The position numbers were made by a program, and so were the translations under genes. The notes below the pieces were generated by a model. The model was not told where the DNA came from, ran no database searches, and saw only the letters and a list, made by a program, of their open reading frames with translations. From positions 1-64,000 of the forward strand of contig NZ_BJNZ01000004.1 of NCBI RefSeq assembly GCF_006539945.1: 64,000 bases of DNA, given 5' to 3'. Below are positions 35,225-43,182 of this stretch, piece by piece (position 1 is the stretch's first letter; every line of letters begins with the position of its first letter). This DNA comes from Cellulosimicrobium cellulans. Lineage in GTDB: Bacteria > Actinomycetota > Actinomycetes > Actinomycetales > Cellulomonadaceae.

Positions 35225-35626
35225 TCAGCCCGCGGCGGGTCCGCCCCCGGGCTGCTCGTGGAGCAGCGCCCCGCGCACGACGTCGAGGATCTCGTCGTCG
35301 GACAGCCCGGCCTCGCGGCCGGCGCGGACGAGCTCGTGCGCGGCGTGGCGCGCTGCGACGTCGGTGGGGGAGACGCCGTCGGACACGACGGTCCCGGCCC
35401 GGCGCCGCGTCGTCACGACCCCCGCCGCCTCGAGCTCGCGGTACGCGCGGGCCACGGTCCCCGGTGCGAGCCCGAGGTCGGTGGCGAGGGCACGGATCGT
35501 CGGGAGCCGGTCGCCCACGCGGAGGCGCCCCGCGGCGACGTGCGCGACGACCTGGCGGCGGATCTGCTCGTACGGCGCGAGACCCGACCGCAGGTCGATC
35601 TCGACGCGCAGCTCAGCCGGTGGCAC
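35225..35626 (-). CDS. Short GntR-family (YtrA-type) regulator
   Basis: A 133-residue regulator consisting of the GntR winged helix (about 8-75: SGLAPYEQIRRQVVAHVAAG, then IRALATDLGLAPGTVARAYRELEAAGVV) plus a short helical tail for dimerisation, without a ligand domain; this is the YtrA layout. YtrA-type genes are normally co-transcribed with the membrane or ABC transporter genes they control. GTG 35626 overlaps the upstream membrane-protein gene by 14 bases, showing coupling. A TGTA-N12-TACA dyad at the start of that operon is a candidate operator. Confidence 0.9.
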   Translation of the reverse strand: MPPAELRVEIDLRSGLAPYEQIRRQVVAHVAAGRLRVGDRLPTIRALATDLGLAPGTVARAYRELEAAGVVTTRRRAGTVVSDGVSPTDVAARHAAHELVRAGREAGLSDDEILDVVRGALLHEQPGGGPAAG

Positions 35627-36593
35627 GGCCGCGCCCCGCCCCGGTCGGCGCGCTCGCGTGCCCGTCCGCCCAGGCGTCCGGGTCCGGGGCGGCCCGCACG
35701 GCGACCGCGATCGCCGCCAGCGCCAGCCCGACCGCGACGACCACGAGGACGACCGCGCCCGGGTAGCCCACGCGTGCCGCGGCGTTCGCACCGACGCCGA
35801 GCATCCCCGCGGCCGTCAGCCCGAGCGCGAGCTGCGCGCCACGCAGGACGCGGTGCGCCGACGCGCGTCGCAGGGCGACGTCCCACGCCTCGTCGACCTG
35901 CGCGACCGCCGGGCGGCGCGCGACGAGGCGCAGCACGCCCTCGGCGCCCGCGACGACCAGCACGGCCGCGAGCGCGAGCCACACGCCGTAGAAGGCGCCG
36001 GGGTAGGGGCTCGCGGTCGAGGCCGAGTCGACCGCGACGCGCGTCACCGACCGCCCGTCGTCGCCCGCCGTGAGCGCGCCGACCACCGCGAGCAGCACGA
36101 CGAGCGCCCCGAGCGACCCGGTGAGGCGACGCAGGCCCCGGGGTGCGACGTCGGCGACGGTCCGCGGCCGCAGCGTGGCCGCGCGGACGGCGGTCCGCTG
36201 GCGCGGCCAGGTGCGCTCGCCGACGGCGTGCGCGCCGAGGAAGGTCAGGCCGACGACCGCGGGGGAGAGCCCCACGAGCACGCCCTCGGCGAGACCGCCG
36301 ACCGCGGTCGCGGCGGCCTGGGCGACGACCGCGCCGACGAGGAGCGCCGCCGTGACGGCGGCGGCGCTCACCGTGGTCGCGTGCCGACGGGCGGCGCGGC
36401 GTACGGGGTCCTCCCGGGCGAGCCCGTGGATCGAGGGCTCGGTCGGGCGAGTCGCCGCCCGGACGATCAGCACGACGGCGACGCCGAGCCCCACGAGCCC
36501 GACGAGCACGGCACCGCTCCACAGCAGGTCGTAGCCCGCCGGGAGGAAGAGGTCGACGCCCTGCGGCTCCTCGGACGATGTTTGTATCAACAC
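35613..36593 (-). CDS. Multi-pass membrane protein linked to GntR regulator
   Basis: A 326-residue protein with about seven to eight hydrophobic segments (roughly 24-46, 75-98, 105-122, 160-175, 200-218, 255-272, 278-300) and long hydrophilic loops; I do not recognise a family. No ABC ATPase gene accompanies it, unlike typical YtrA operons. GTG 36593 is the only plausible upstream start and lies inside the TGTA/TACA dyad, so the message may be leaderless. It overlaps the downstream GntR gene by 14 bases. Confidence 0.7.
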   Translation of the reverse strand: MLIQTSSEEPQGVDLFLPAGYDLLWSGAVLVGLVGLGVAVVLIVRAATRPTEPSIHGLAREDPVRRAARRHATTVSAAAVTAALLVGAVVAQAAATAVGGLAEGVLVGLSPAVVGLTFLGAHAVGERTWPRQRTAVRAATLRPRTVADVAPRGLRRLTGSLGALVVLLAVVGALTAGDDGRSVTRVAVDSASTASPYPGAFYGVWLALAAVLVVAGAEGVLRLVARRPAVAQVDEAWDVALRRASAHRVLRGAQLALGLTAAGMLGVGANAAARVGYPGAVVLVVVAVGLALAAIAVAVRAAPDPDAWADGHASAPTGAGRGRATG

Positions 36594-36602
36594 GTCAGTA
36601 CA
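36583..36602. promoter_or_regulatory. Candidate GntR (YtrA-type) operator
   Basis: An imperfect dyad TGTA-N12-TACA covers the start codon of the membrane-protein/GntR operon. Spaced TGTA/TACA half-sites resemble known YtrA-family sites; assignment is by position and pattern. Confidence 0.4.
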
Positions 36603-36672
36603 TTCCCACGGCGGCCCGGCCCGGTCAAGACCCGCCGGGCGCCGAGCCGTCCGGTGCCGCGCATGAGAGGTC

Positions 36673-36689
36673 TCTCATGCACGTCTCAC
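36673..36689 (+). promoter_or_regulatory. TCTCAT-N5-TCTCAC direct repeat (candidate OmpR-type site)
   Basis: Two half-sites 11 bases apart, 34 bases before the phosphotransferase gene. The pattern nearly matches one in front of the two-component operon at 41361-41377. The first half-site is also the right arm of a 9-bp palindrome (36661-36680, TGAGAG-N2-CTCTCA). Confidence 0.5.
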
Positions 36690-36722
36690 CGCCGGTCCAC
36701 GTGCGTGCGGTGCGCTGGGCTC

Positions 36723-38084
36723 ATGACGCTCGCCCCTCCCGCGCCCGACCAGCGCGACTGGCTCGACCTGCTCACCGCCCCCGAGGCGGGGGAGCTGCTG
36801 GCCGTGGCGCTCGGCGCCGACGGCGCGAGCCTCGACACGTGGCGCGTCCACCAGGTGCACGCACGTCCCGGCGCGGAGGTCACCGTCGGGTACGACGTCG
36901 TCGCGCGCCGGGCGCTCCCGGCCCGGCCCGACGCGGGGCCCGCCACGGTCGGCGCCGCCGAGTACCTGCTCGCGACGACGGCGCCCCTCTCGCCGGACGC
37001 GGTCGGACCCGGCGTGGTCCGCCTCGCGGACGGCCCGCGCGCCGTGCACGTGTGGCGGCACCCCGCCGACCCGATGCTGCCCGGCCTCGTCGCGGCGTGC
37101 GACGCGGGCGAGCTCACGCGCCGCCTCACGGACGCCGGGGCGCTCGCGCCCGGCGAGGCCGTCGAGTCGGTGACGATGGTCGCCTACCGCCCGCTGCGGC
37201 GCGCGGTGCTGCGCGCGCGGACGTCCTCGCGCACGGTCTACGTCAAGGTGGTCCGGCCGGACAGGGCGCGCGCGCTCGTCCGGCGGCACGACCTGTTCCG
37301 GACCACCATCGTGAGCGCCCCGCGCTGCCTCGCGTGGGACGACGACGGCGTGGTCGTCCTCGAGGAGGCGCACGGCCCGTCGCTCGCGCAGCACCTCGCG
37401 GCGCTCGACCCGCACGACCAGCCCGGCGCGATCGACCCGCGCGAGCTCCTCCGAGCGCTCGACGCCCTCCCGGCGCGCGCGACGACCCTGCACCGCCGCC
37501 CGGCGTGGGCCGAGCGCGTCGAGCACTACGCGGCGTCGGCGCTCGCGGTGCACGGGCTCGACGCCGCCCGGGTGGACCGCGTCGCGCGCGCGGTCCGGAC
37601 GGCCGTCGCGACGCGCGACGCCGGTCCGGTCGTCGCGACCCACGGCGACTTCTACGAGGCGAACGTCCTGCTCGACGTCCTGGCGGCACCCGGCGACCCT
37701 GCCTCGGGGGGACGCGTCCGGGTCGGCGTCCTGCTCGACGTCGACACGCTCGGCCCGGGGCACCGCGTGGACGACCTCGCGTGCCTCGTCGCGCACCTGG
37801 CCGTGCTGCCGTCCCTCGCGCCGACGGTGTACGGCGGTGTGGGGGCGCTCGTCGAGCGGTGCCTGGCCGTGTTCGACGAGAGCGTCGACGCGGCGGCCCT
37901 GCGGACGCGGGCGGCCGGCGTCGTGCTGTCCCTCACGACGGGCGCGGCGTCGCACGACCTCGCCGACGCGTGGCTGCGGGTCGCGGAGGGGCTGCTGGAC
38001 GCGGCCCCCGGGACGGTCGCCGACGAGCCCGTCCCCGTTCCTGAGAGCACTCTCATCGGCGCCTCCTCGGCATCTCACGCGTGA
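36723..38084 (+). CDS. APH-family phosphotransferase (aminoglycoside/choline-kinase fold)
   Basis: A 453-residue protein-kinase-like fold enzyme. A Lys-containing strand TVYVKVVRPDRARAL, the catalytic loop VVATHGDFYEANVLLD (Asp and Asn of the Brenner-type motif) and a metal-binding LLDVDTLGPGHRVDDLACL are visible in the C-terminal half. The first ~150 residues form an extra domain. Substrate is unknown; members phosphorylate sugars, maltose, choline or antibiotics. ATG 36723 sits 34 bases after TCTCAT direct repeats, and a similar set lies in its last codons, before the secreted-protein gene, suggesting joint control by the OmpR-type regulator. Confidence 0.82.
   Translation: MTLAPPAPDQRDWLDLLTAPEAGELLAVALGADGASLDTWRVHQVHARPGAEVTVGYDVVARRALPARPDAGPATVGAAEYLLATTAPLSPDAVGPGVVRLADGPRAVHVWRHPADPMLPGLVAACDAGELTRRLTDAGALAPGEAVESVTMVAYRPLRRAVLRARTSSRTVYVKVVRPDRARALVRRHDLFRTTIVSAPRCLAWDDDGVVVLEEAHGPSLAQHLAALDPHDQPGAIDPRELLRALDALPARATTLHRRPAWAERVEHYAASALAVHGLDAARVDRVARAVRTAVATRDAGPVVATHGDFYEANVLLDVLAAPGDPASGGRVRVGVLLDVDTLGPGHRVDDLACLVAHLAVLPSLAPTVYGGVGALVERCLAVFDESVDAAALRTRAAGVVLSLTTGAASHDLADAWLRVAEGLLDAAPGTVADEPVPVPESTLIGASSASHA
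38051..38078 (+). promoter_or_regulatory. TCTCAT tandem half-sites upstream of secreted-protein gene
   Basis: TCTCAT (38051-38056) and TCTCAC (38073-38078) lie 22 bases apart, with the weaker CCTCCT at the middle 11-base step, as expected for tandem OmpR-family half-sites. TGAGAG-N2-CTCTCA (38042-38055) overlaps the first. Confidence 0.4.
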
Positions 38085-38148
38085 GCGCGAGGCTCAGAAC
38101 ATGCACGGCCGAGGGGTCGTGCGCACCATCGGACGAAGGAGAAGGATC

Positions 38149-38553
38149 ATGAAGGCACGCAGCGCATGGATCGTCACCGGGGCGCTCGGCGCGGTCGGTC
38201 TCGGGGCCACGGTGGCCACCGCGCAGGGCGCGTTCGACGCCCCGGAGCCGGCGACCGTCTCGCCGTCGGTCCAGGTGAGCACGTCGTCGAGCACGCCGAC
38301 CGACGCGCCGGCGACGTCCGCGACCCCGAGCCCGACCGACGTGCAGAACGGGTCGTCGATCACGACGGTCACGGCGAACACGTCCGCCTCCCCGAACACG
38401 GCCGGCTCGGCGAACACGTCCGGCTCGGCCGTGACGAGCCAGACGCCGAACACGCCCAACACGCCGCCGACGGCGAACACCCCGAACACGCCGCAGACGC
38501 CGAACACGCCGCCCAGCCCGGTCACGCCGCCGTCGCCGCAGTCGGCCGACTGA
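38149..38553 (+). CDS. Small secreted Thr/Pro/Asn-rich protein
   Basis: A 134-residue protein. The Sec signal is MKARSAWIVTGALGAVGLGATVATAQGA. The mature part is low-complexity: Ser/Thr-rich first, then Asn-Thr-Pro repeats (NTPNTP, QTPNTPP), ending PSPQSAD. Such sequences are probably unfolded and glycosylated, and may act as a wall-spanning or surface coat peptide. No anchor is seen. GAAGGAGAAGGA fixes ATG 38149. Tandem TCTCAT boxes upstream and a shared terminator with the two-component operon suggest control by that regulator. No recognised family. Confidence 0.8.
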   Translation: MKARSAWIVTGALGAVGLGATVATAQGAFDAPEPATVSPSVQVSTSSSTPTDAPATSATPSPTDVQNGSSITTVTANTSASPNTAGSANTSGSAVTSQTPNTPNTPPTANTPNTPQTPNTPPSPVTPPSPQSAD

Positions 38554-38588
38554 CCTCGGCGCCCGGCTGTCGAGCCGCGCGACGGCCC

Positions 38589-38643
38589 GAACCCGGGTCC
38601 GCGGGTCACGAGGGACCACCTCGTGACCCGCAGGCCCGGGTTC
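38589..38643. terminator. Bidirectional hairpin terminator
   Basis: A stem of 24 bp with one interior mismatch region (38589-38612 with 38620-38643) between the convergent secreted-protein gene and the response-regulator gene. Confidence 0.75.
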
Positions 38644-38649
38644 GTCGCG

Positions 38650-39318
38650 TCAGCGGGTGGCGTCGGCCAGCCGGTAGCCCATGCCGCGCACGGTGACGAA
38701 GTGCTCGGCGCCGAGCTTGTTGCGCAGGTAGCGCACGTAGACGTCGACGACGTTGGAGCCGGGGTCGAAGTCGTACCCCCACACGCGCGACAGGAGCTGC
38801 TCGCGGCTGAGCACCTGGCCCGGGTTGCGCAGGAACGCCTCGGCGAGGGCGAACTCGCGCGCCGAGAGATCGACCTCGCGGTCCGCGGTGCGCGCGCGGC
38901 GCGTGCGCAGGTCGAGGCTGAGAGCGCCGTGCGTGAGCGTCGTGACCTCACCGGTGGGCTCGGTGCGCAGGCGCAGCCGGATGCGCGCGAGCAGCTCCTC
39001 GAACCGGAACGGCTTGGCCATGTAGTCGTCGGCGCCGCCCTCGAGCCCCGCGACGGTGTCCGTGACCGACGTGCGCGCGGTGAGGATGACGACGGGGATC
39101 GGGTTGCCCGTCTCCCGCAGGCGGCGCAGCACGGTGAAGCCGTCCTGGTCGGGCAGGCCCAGGTCGAGCACGAGCAGCGCGAAGTCGCCCGTGCTGGCGA
39201 GGTCGAACGCCTCCCGCCCCGTCGCGACGGTCGTACTGGCGTAGCCCGCGGAGCGCAGGCCCTTCGCCACGAACGACGCGATGCGGGTCTCGTCCTCCGC
39301 GACGAGGATCTGGCTCAC
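38650..39318 (-). CDS. OmpR/PhoB-family response regulator
   Basis: A 222-residue regulator: receiver domain (acidic pair E8-D9-E10, phosphoacceptor D52 in LVLDLGLPD, Thr in ILTARTS, Lys in MAKPF) followed by a winged-helix DNA-binding domain (REVDLSAREFALAEAFLRNP to VRGMGYRL). It should bind direct repeats as a tandem dimer. GTG 39318 overlaps the kinase stop by four bases. The operon order, from its promoter, is Asp-rich membrane protein, kinase, regulator. TCTCAT-N5-TCTCAT repeats in front of this operon and related repeats before two nearby genes are candidate targets. Confidence 0.94.
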   Translation of the reverse strand: MSQILVAEDETRIASFVAKGLRSAGYASTTVATGREAFDLASTGDFALLVLDLGLPDQDGFTVLRRLRETGNPIPVVILTARTSVTDTVAGLEGGADDYMAKPFRFEELLARIRLRLRTEPTGEVTTLTHGALSLDLRTRRARTADREVDLSAREFALAEAFLRNPGQVLSREQLLSRVWGYDFDPGSNVVDVYVRYLRNKLGAEHFVTVRGMGYRLADATR

Positions 39319-41009
39319 CGGGTGGTCCTTCCGTCGGGGGCGGGGTGCGCGGGTGGGTGCTGGTCGTCCGGCCCGACGGCGGGCGGCGCGCCCGGCGCGG
39401 GCCCGGAGGCCGGCGGGGGCAGCGAGGGGGTCGCGGCTGACGGTGCGCTCGGCACGGTCGGCGCGGTGAGCGCCCCCGGTGCCTGTCCGTGCCGCCCGTC
39501 GAGCGCGGGAGCGTGCGGCCCGACGGTGTCCGCAGGTACCCCGGAGGACGGGCCCGCGACCGGGGCGAGCGGGAGGTCGAGCGTGAACGTCGACCCGACG
39601 CCGGGCGTCGACGCGACGAGCACCCGGCCGCCGTGCCCCGCGGCGATCGCCGCGACGATCGCGAGCCCCAGCCCCGCGCCCTCGGGGTGGGTCGAGCCCG
39701 GCGTCGTCGCCTGGGCGAAGCGCTCGAAGATCCGCTCCTGCTGCTCGGGCGCGATCCCGACGCCCTCGTCGCGGACCCACACGCGCACGTGCGCGCCGTC
39801 GTCGGAGACGGCCGAGCCGAGCGCGACGACCGAGCCGGGCGCCGAGAACTTCACCGCGTTCGCCGCGAGCTGGAGGAGCGCCTGGGTGAGGCGCTGCCCG
39901 TCCGCGAGGACCGCGACGTCGACGCGCGCGTCGACGAGCCAGCGGCGGTCGCCGAGGGTGCGGACCTTGTCGTGCACGTCGTCGAGGAGACGACCGAGGT
40001 CGGTGTCGCCGGGGCGGACGAAGTCGGGGCGGCCGGCGGTCGCGAGCGTCACGAGGTCGTCCACGAGGCGGTTCATGCGGTCGAGCTCGTCGAGCGCGAG
40101 GTCGCGCGTCTCGGCCGCGTCGGCGGCGTCGCGCGGGTCCATGAGCTCGAGGTGGCCACGCACCACGGTGAGCGGTGTGCGCAGCTCGTGCCCGACGTCG
40201 TCGATGAGGCGTCGCTGCGAATCGAACGACCCCTCGAGCCGGTCGAGCATGCCGTTCACGGTGCGCGACAGGTCCGAGAGGTCGTCGTTGCCGGTCACGG
40301 GGATGCGGGCGGACAGGTCCGTGTCGCCGATGCGCTGCGCGGTGCGCGAGAGCGTCCGGATCGGCTGGAGCAGGCGCCCCGCGACGACCCAGCCCACGAC
40401 GCCGATGAGCACGAGCGCCCCGAGCGCGACGACGGCGTAGGTCCGGAAGACCTGCGCGAACTCGGCGTGCTCGGCCGTGCGGTCGTACGCGAGCACGAGC
40501 GCCGCGGGCGCCTGGTCCGCGGCGGCGCCCGCACCGCCGACGGACTGCACCGGAGCGACGAGGGCGCGGTAGTCCGCCGTCGCGGTCCGCGGGGAGCGCA
40601 GCACGACGTCGTCCCCCGCGACGAGCGGCGCGAGCGCGGCGACGAGCTCCGGGTCGTCCTCGAGCCGCAGCCGCACGTCCTGCTGCGAGACGAGCGGCGT
40701 GCGGCCCTCGCGGAGCCCGAGGATGCCCTCGTTGTGCGCCGGGACGGTGAGCTGGATCGAGGCGACGACCACGTCCTCGGCGGACGTGAACGGCTCGCCC
40801 GTCACCGGGTTGACGCCGGAGTCGGCGAGCCGCTTCAGCTCCGTCGCGCTGCGGTGGAGGCTCTCGTCGATGCGCGCGTCGATCTGGCCGCGCTGCAGGA
40901 ACCAGGCGGCGCCGCCCGCGAGCAGCAGAGCCAGGGCGGAGAGGCCGAGGAACGCCGCGAGCATGCGGGTGCGGACGGTCAGCCCGGCGCGGCGCGCCCG
41001 GGGGCTCAT
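39315..41009 (-). CDS. Sensor histidine kinase, partner of OmpR-type regulator
   Basis: A 564-residue kinase: one helix (about 13-35), an extracellular sensor of ~160 residues, a second helix (about 198-220), HAMP, the dimerisation/phosphoacceptor H-box DVGHELRTPLT with H274, and a HATPase domain (N-box LLQLAANAVKFS; G1 DEGVGIAP; G2 GAGLGLAI). A Pro/Ala-rich tail of ~80 residues after the ATPase is unusual. It autophosphorylates and transfers to the regulator with which it overlaps. The extracellular ligand is unknown; linked genes point to envelope or surface stress. Confidence 0.94.
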   Translation of the reverse strand: MSPRARRAGLTVRTRMLAAFLGLSALALLLAGGAAWFLQRGQIDARIDESLHRSATELKRLADSGVNPVTGEPFTSAEDVVVASIQLTVPAHNEGILGLREGRTPLVSQQDVRLRLEDDPELVAALAPLVAGDDVVLRSPRTATADYRALVAPVQSVGGAGAAADQAPAALVLAYDRTAEHAEFAQVFRTYAVVALGALVLIGVVGWVVAGRLLQPIRTLSRTAQRIGDTDLSARIPVTGNDDLSDLSRTVNGMLDRLEGSFDSQRRLIDDVGHELRTPLTVVRGHLELMDPRDAADAAETRDLALDELDRMNRLVDDLVTLATAGRPDFVRPGDTDLGRLLDDVHDKVRTLGDRRWLVDARVDVAVLADGQRLTQALLQLAANAVKFSAPGSVVALGSAVSDDGAHVRVWVRDEGVGIAPEQQERIFERFAQATTPGSTHPEGAGLGLAIVAAIAAGHGGRVLVASTPGVGSTFTLDLPLAPVAGPSSGVPADTVGPHAPALDGRHGQAPGALTAPTVPSAPSAATPSLPPPASGPAPGAPPAVGPDDQHPPAHPAPDGRTTR

Positions 41010-41338
41010 CCGTCGCCCTGGTCGGAGCCGCTGCGGTCGTCCCCGTCGTCGTCGCCCGACCCGTCGTCGTGGTCGTCGTCATCGTCGTCATCGTCGTCGC
41101 TCGACGGCGGGGCGGGCGTCACACGGTCGTCGTCCTCGTCGTCATCGTCGTCGGGCGAGGAGGTCGGCGACGGGTCGCCGGTGGTCGTCGGGGCGGGGGT
41201 CGTGGGTGCGGGCGTCACGACCACGGCGCCCCCGACCTCGCGGTCCTGCGGGCGCGAAGCCAGCGCGCCGGCGGCGGCCGCACCCCCGAGCACCAGCACG
41301 AGCGCCCCCACGAGCCACGCGACGGTCCGACGAGTCAT
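41006..41338 (-). CDS. Small membrane-anchored Asp-rich protein in two-component operon
   Basis: A 110-residue protein: an N-terminal helix (TVAWLVGALVLVLGGAAAAGAL) used as anchor or signal, a Thr/Pro linker, and an extracellular tail with long runs of Asp, (DDDDD and DDDDDDDDD) separated by Pro/Ser. Such poly-Asp tails bind divalent cations such as Ca2+ or Mg2+. It is the first gene of the kinase/regulator operon and overlaps the kinase start, so a role in metal or envelope sensing is plausible. ATG 41338 is chosen; GATACT about ten bases upstream on this strand suggests a leaderless transcript. Confidence 0.75.
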   Translation of the reverse strand: MTRRTVAWLVGALVLVLGGAAAAGALASRPQDREVGGAVVVTPAPTTPAPTTTGDPSPTSSPDDDDDEDDDRVTPAPPSSDDDDDDDDDHDDGSGDDDGDDRSGSDQGDG

Positions 41339-41360
41339 GAGGCCAGTATCGGAGAGCAGG

Positions 41361-41377
41361 ATGAGACGCACATGAGA
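41361..41377 (-). promoter_or_regulatory. TCTCAT-N5-TCTCAT direct repeat upstream of two-component operon
   Basis: On the minus strand, two perfect TCTCAT half-sites with an 11-base period, about 10 bases upstream of the probable -10 GATACT. The position suits autoregulation by the OmpR-type regulator. Confidence 0.55.
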
Positions 41378-41389
41378 AGAGGGCGGCCG

Positions 41390-42409
41390 TCAGCCCGCCG
41401 CGAGCCAGTCGTCCACGCCGGCCAGCAGACGCTGCTTCGTGCCGCTCGACGCGCGACTAGCCCGGATCGACGACCGCGCGAGCGCGGCCAGCTCGTCGTC
41501 CGCGAACCCGTGCTCATGGCGTGCGGCCTCGTACTGCGCGACGAGCCGCGACCCGAACAGGAGCGGGTCGTCGGCGCCGAGCGCGACGCGGGCGCCGGCG
41601 TCGACGAGCGCCCCGAGCGGCACCTGCCCGGCGTCCTCGTAGACCCCGAGGGAGACGTTGGACGCGGGGCACACCTCGAGCGCGATCCCGCGGTCCACGA
41701 CGTCGTCCAGCACGCGCCGGTCCTCCGCGGACCGCACGCCGTGGCCGAGCCGGTCGGGGACGAGCTCGCGCACCACCTCGTGCACGTGCGCCGGCCCGAG
41801 CAGCTCGCCGCCGTGCGGCACGGACGCGAGCCCCGCCCGGCGCGCGATCGCGAACGCGCGCGCGAACTCCGCCGTGTCCCCGCGGCGCTCGTCGTTGCTC
41901 AGGCCGAACCCCACGACCTCGCCCGCGCCCTCGCCCGCGTACTGCGCCGCGAGGCGCGCGAGCGTGCGCGCGTCCAGCGGGTGCCGCATGCGCGACGCCG
42001 CGACGACGACGGCGACCTCCGTCCCCGTCGCGGCGCTCGCGGACCGCGCCGCGTCGAGCACGATCTCCACGGCCGGGGTGATGCCGCCGACGAACGGCGC
42101 GTACGACGTCGGGTCCACCTGGATCTCGAGCCGGCCCGACCCCTCCGCGGCGTCGTCCTGCGCGGCCTCGAGCACGATGCGGCGCATGTCGGCCTCGGAG
42201 CGCACGCACGCGCGCGCGGCGTCGTAGAGGCGCTGGAACCGGAACCAGCCCCGCTCGGTCGGGGGGAGCCGGAGCGGGTCGCCGTCGACGAGCGCGTGGG
42301 GGAGCCGCACGCCGTACTGCGCGGCGAGGTCGCGCAGCGTCTCCGGGCGCATCGACCCGGTGAAGTGCAGGTGCAGGTGGGCCTTGGGAAGCGTCGCCAG
42401 GTCTCGCAC
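41390..42409 (-). CDS. add: Adenosine deaminase
   Basis: A 339-residue amidohydrolase converting adenosine to inosine in purine salvage. Zinc ligands and catalytic residues are visible: HLHLHFTGS (residues 11-19), PHGGELLGP (active-site Glu and His), RLGHGVR, VCPASNVSLG, and GADDPLLFG (zinc Asp pair). Length matches bacterial Add. ATG 42409 is preceded by the spacer after the response-regulator gene, 101 bases away. The N-terminus starts directly at the barrel strand, supporting this start. Substrate could also be a related aminonucleoside. Confidence 0.9.
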   Translation of the reverse strand: MRDLATLPKAHLHLHFTGSMRPETLRDLAAQYGVRLPHALVDGDPLRLPPTERGWFRFQRLYDAARACVRSEADMRRIVLEAAQDDAAEGSGRLEIQVDPTSYAPFVGGITPAVEIVLDAARSASAATGTEVAVVVAASRMRHPLDARTLARLAAQYAGEGAGEVVGFGLSNDERRGDTAEFARAFAIARRAGLASVPHGGELLGPAHVHEVVRELVPDRLGHGVRSAEDRRVLDDVVDRGIALEVCPASNVSLGVYEDAGQVPLGALVDAGARVALGADDPLLFGSRLVAQYEAARHEHGFADDELAALARSSIRASRASSGTKQRLLAGVDDWLAAG

Positions 42410-42510
42410 ACCGGGAGTCTGTCACGCGGACCCGGCCCGCGCCGTCGCGCACGGGCGGGATCCCGACGGCGGCGCGCCCCCTGCACGGGCCCCGTCACGC
42501 CGGACGCCGG

Positions 42511-43182
42511 TCAGGTCCCGGTGAGGAACCCGCGCTGCATGGCGACCGTGACCGCGGCGGTCCGGTCGTCGACGCCGAGCTTGGCGAACGCGCGGAGCAG
42601 GTGGGTCTTCACCGTCGCCTCCGTGATGAACAGCTCGCTCCCGACGGCCGCGTTCGACAGCCCGCGCGCGACGAGGCGCAGCACCTCGATCTCCCGGTCC
42701 GTGAGCCGGTCCGTGCCGCGGACCGACGTGACGAGCCGGGTCGCGACGCTCGGCGCGAGCACGGTCTGCCCGCGCGCCGCGGCACGCACCCCTGCGACGA
42801 GCTCGTCGCGCGGCGTGTCCTTGAGCAGGTAGCCGGTCGCCCCGGCCTCGACCGCGCGCAGGATGTCCGCGTCGGTCTCGTACGTCGTGAGCACGACGAC
42901 CCGCGGGGGGCTCGCCGCGCCGCTGCGCCCCGCGCCGCGGCCCGGCGCGCCGACGATGGCGGCCGTCGCGCCGACCCCGTCGAGCACGGGCATGCGCAGG
43001 TCCATGAGCACCACGTCGGGCGCCAGCTCGCCCGCGAGCGCGACCGCCCGCTCGCCGTCGCCCGCCTCGCCGACGACCTCCAGGTCGGGCTCGGCGGCCA
43101 GCATGCCGATGATGCCCGAACGCACGACCGGGTGGTCGTCCACGACGAGCACCCGGACGACGCCGTTCCCGGCCGGGCTCAT
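42511..43182 (-). CDS. NarL/LuxR-type response regulator
   Basis: A 223-residue regulator: receiver domain with D15/D16 acidic pair and phosphoacceptor D61 in DVVLMDLRMP, a Gly/Arg-rich insert at about 88-102, Lys in LLKDT, and a C-terminal LuxR helix-turn-helix (TDREIEVLRLVARGLSNAAV, then EATVKTHLLRAFAKLGV). It is the last gene of an operon with its kinase and an ABC exporter, overlapping the kinase by ATGA. It probably controls the exporter operon or related resistance genes. Confidence 0.94.
   Translation of the reverse strand: MSPAGNGVVRVLVVDDHPVVRSGIIGMLAAEPDLEVVGEAGDGERAVALAGELAPDVVLMDLRMPVLDGVGATAAIVGAPGRGAGRSGAASPPRVVVLTTYETDADILRAVEAGATGYLLKDTPRDELVAGVRAAARGQTVLAPSVATRLVTSVRGTDRLTDREIEVLRLVARGLSNAAVGSELFITEATVKTHLLRAFAKLGVDDRTAAVTVAMQRGFLTGT

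Noticed and set aside
36661-36680. TGAGAG-N2-CTCTCA palindrome as the main operator
   Set aside because: It recurs at 38042-38055, but only the TCTCAT direct-repeat reading also explains the site in front of the two-component operon; the palindrome may still matter for a second regulator.
38650-41091. Single 813-codon frame covering kinase and regulator, read as a hybrid kinase
   Set aside because: Only the last 222 codons (the regulator) make protein sense in that frame; the kinase lies in another frame and overlaps by four bases.
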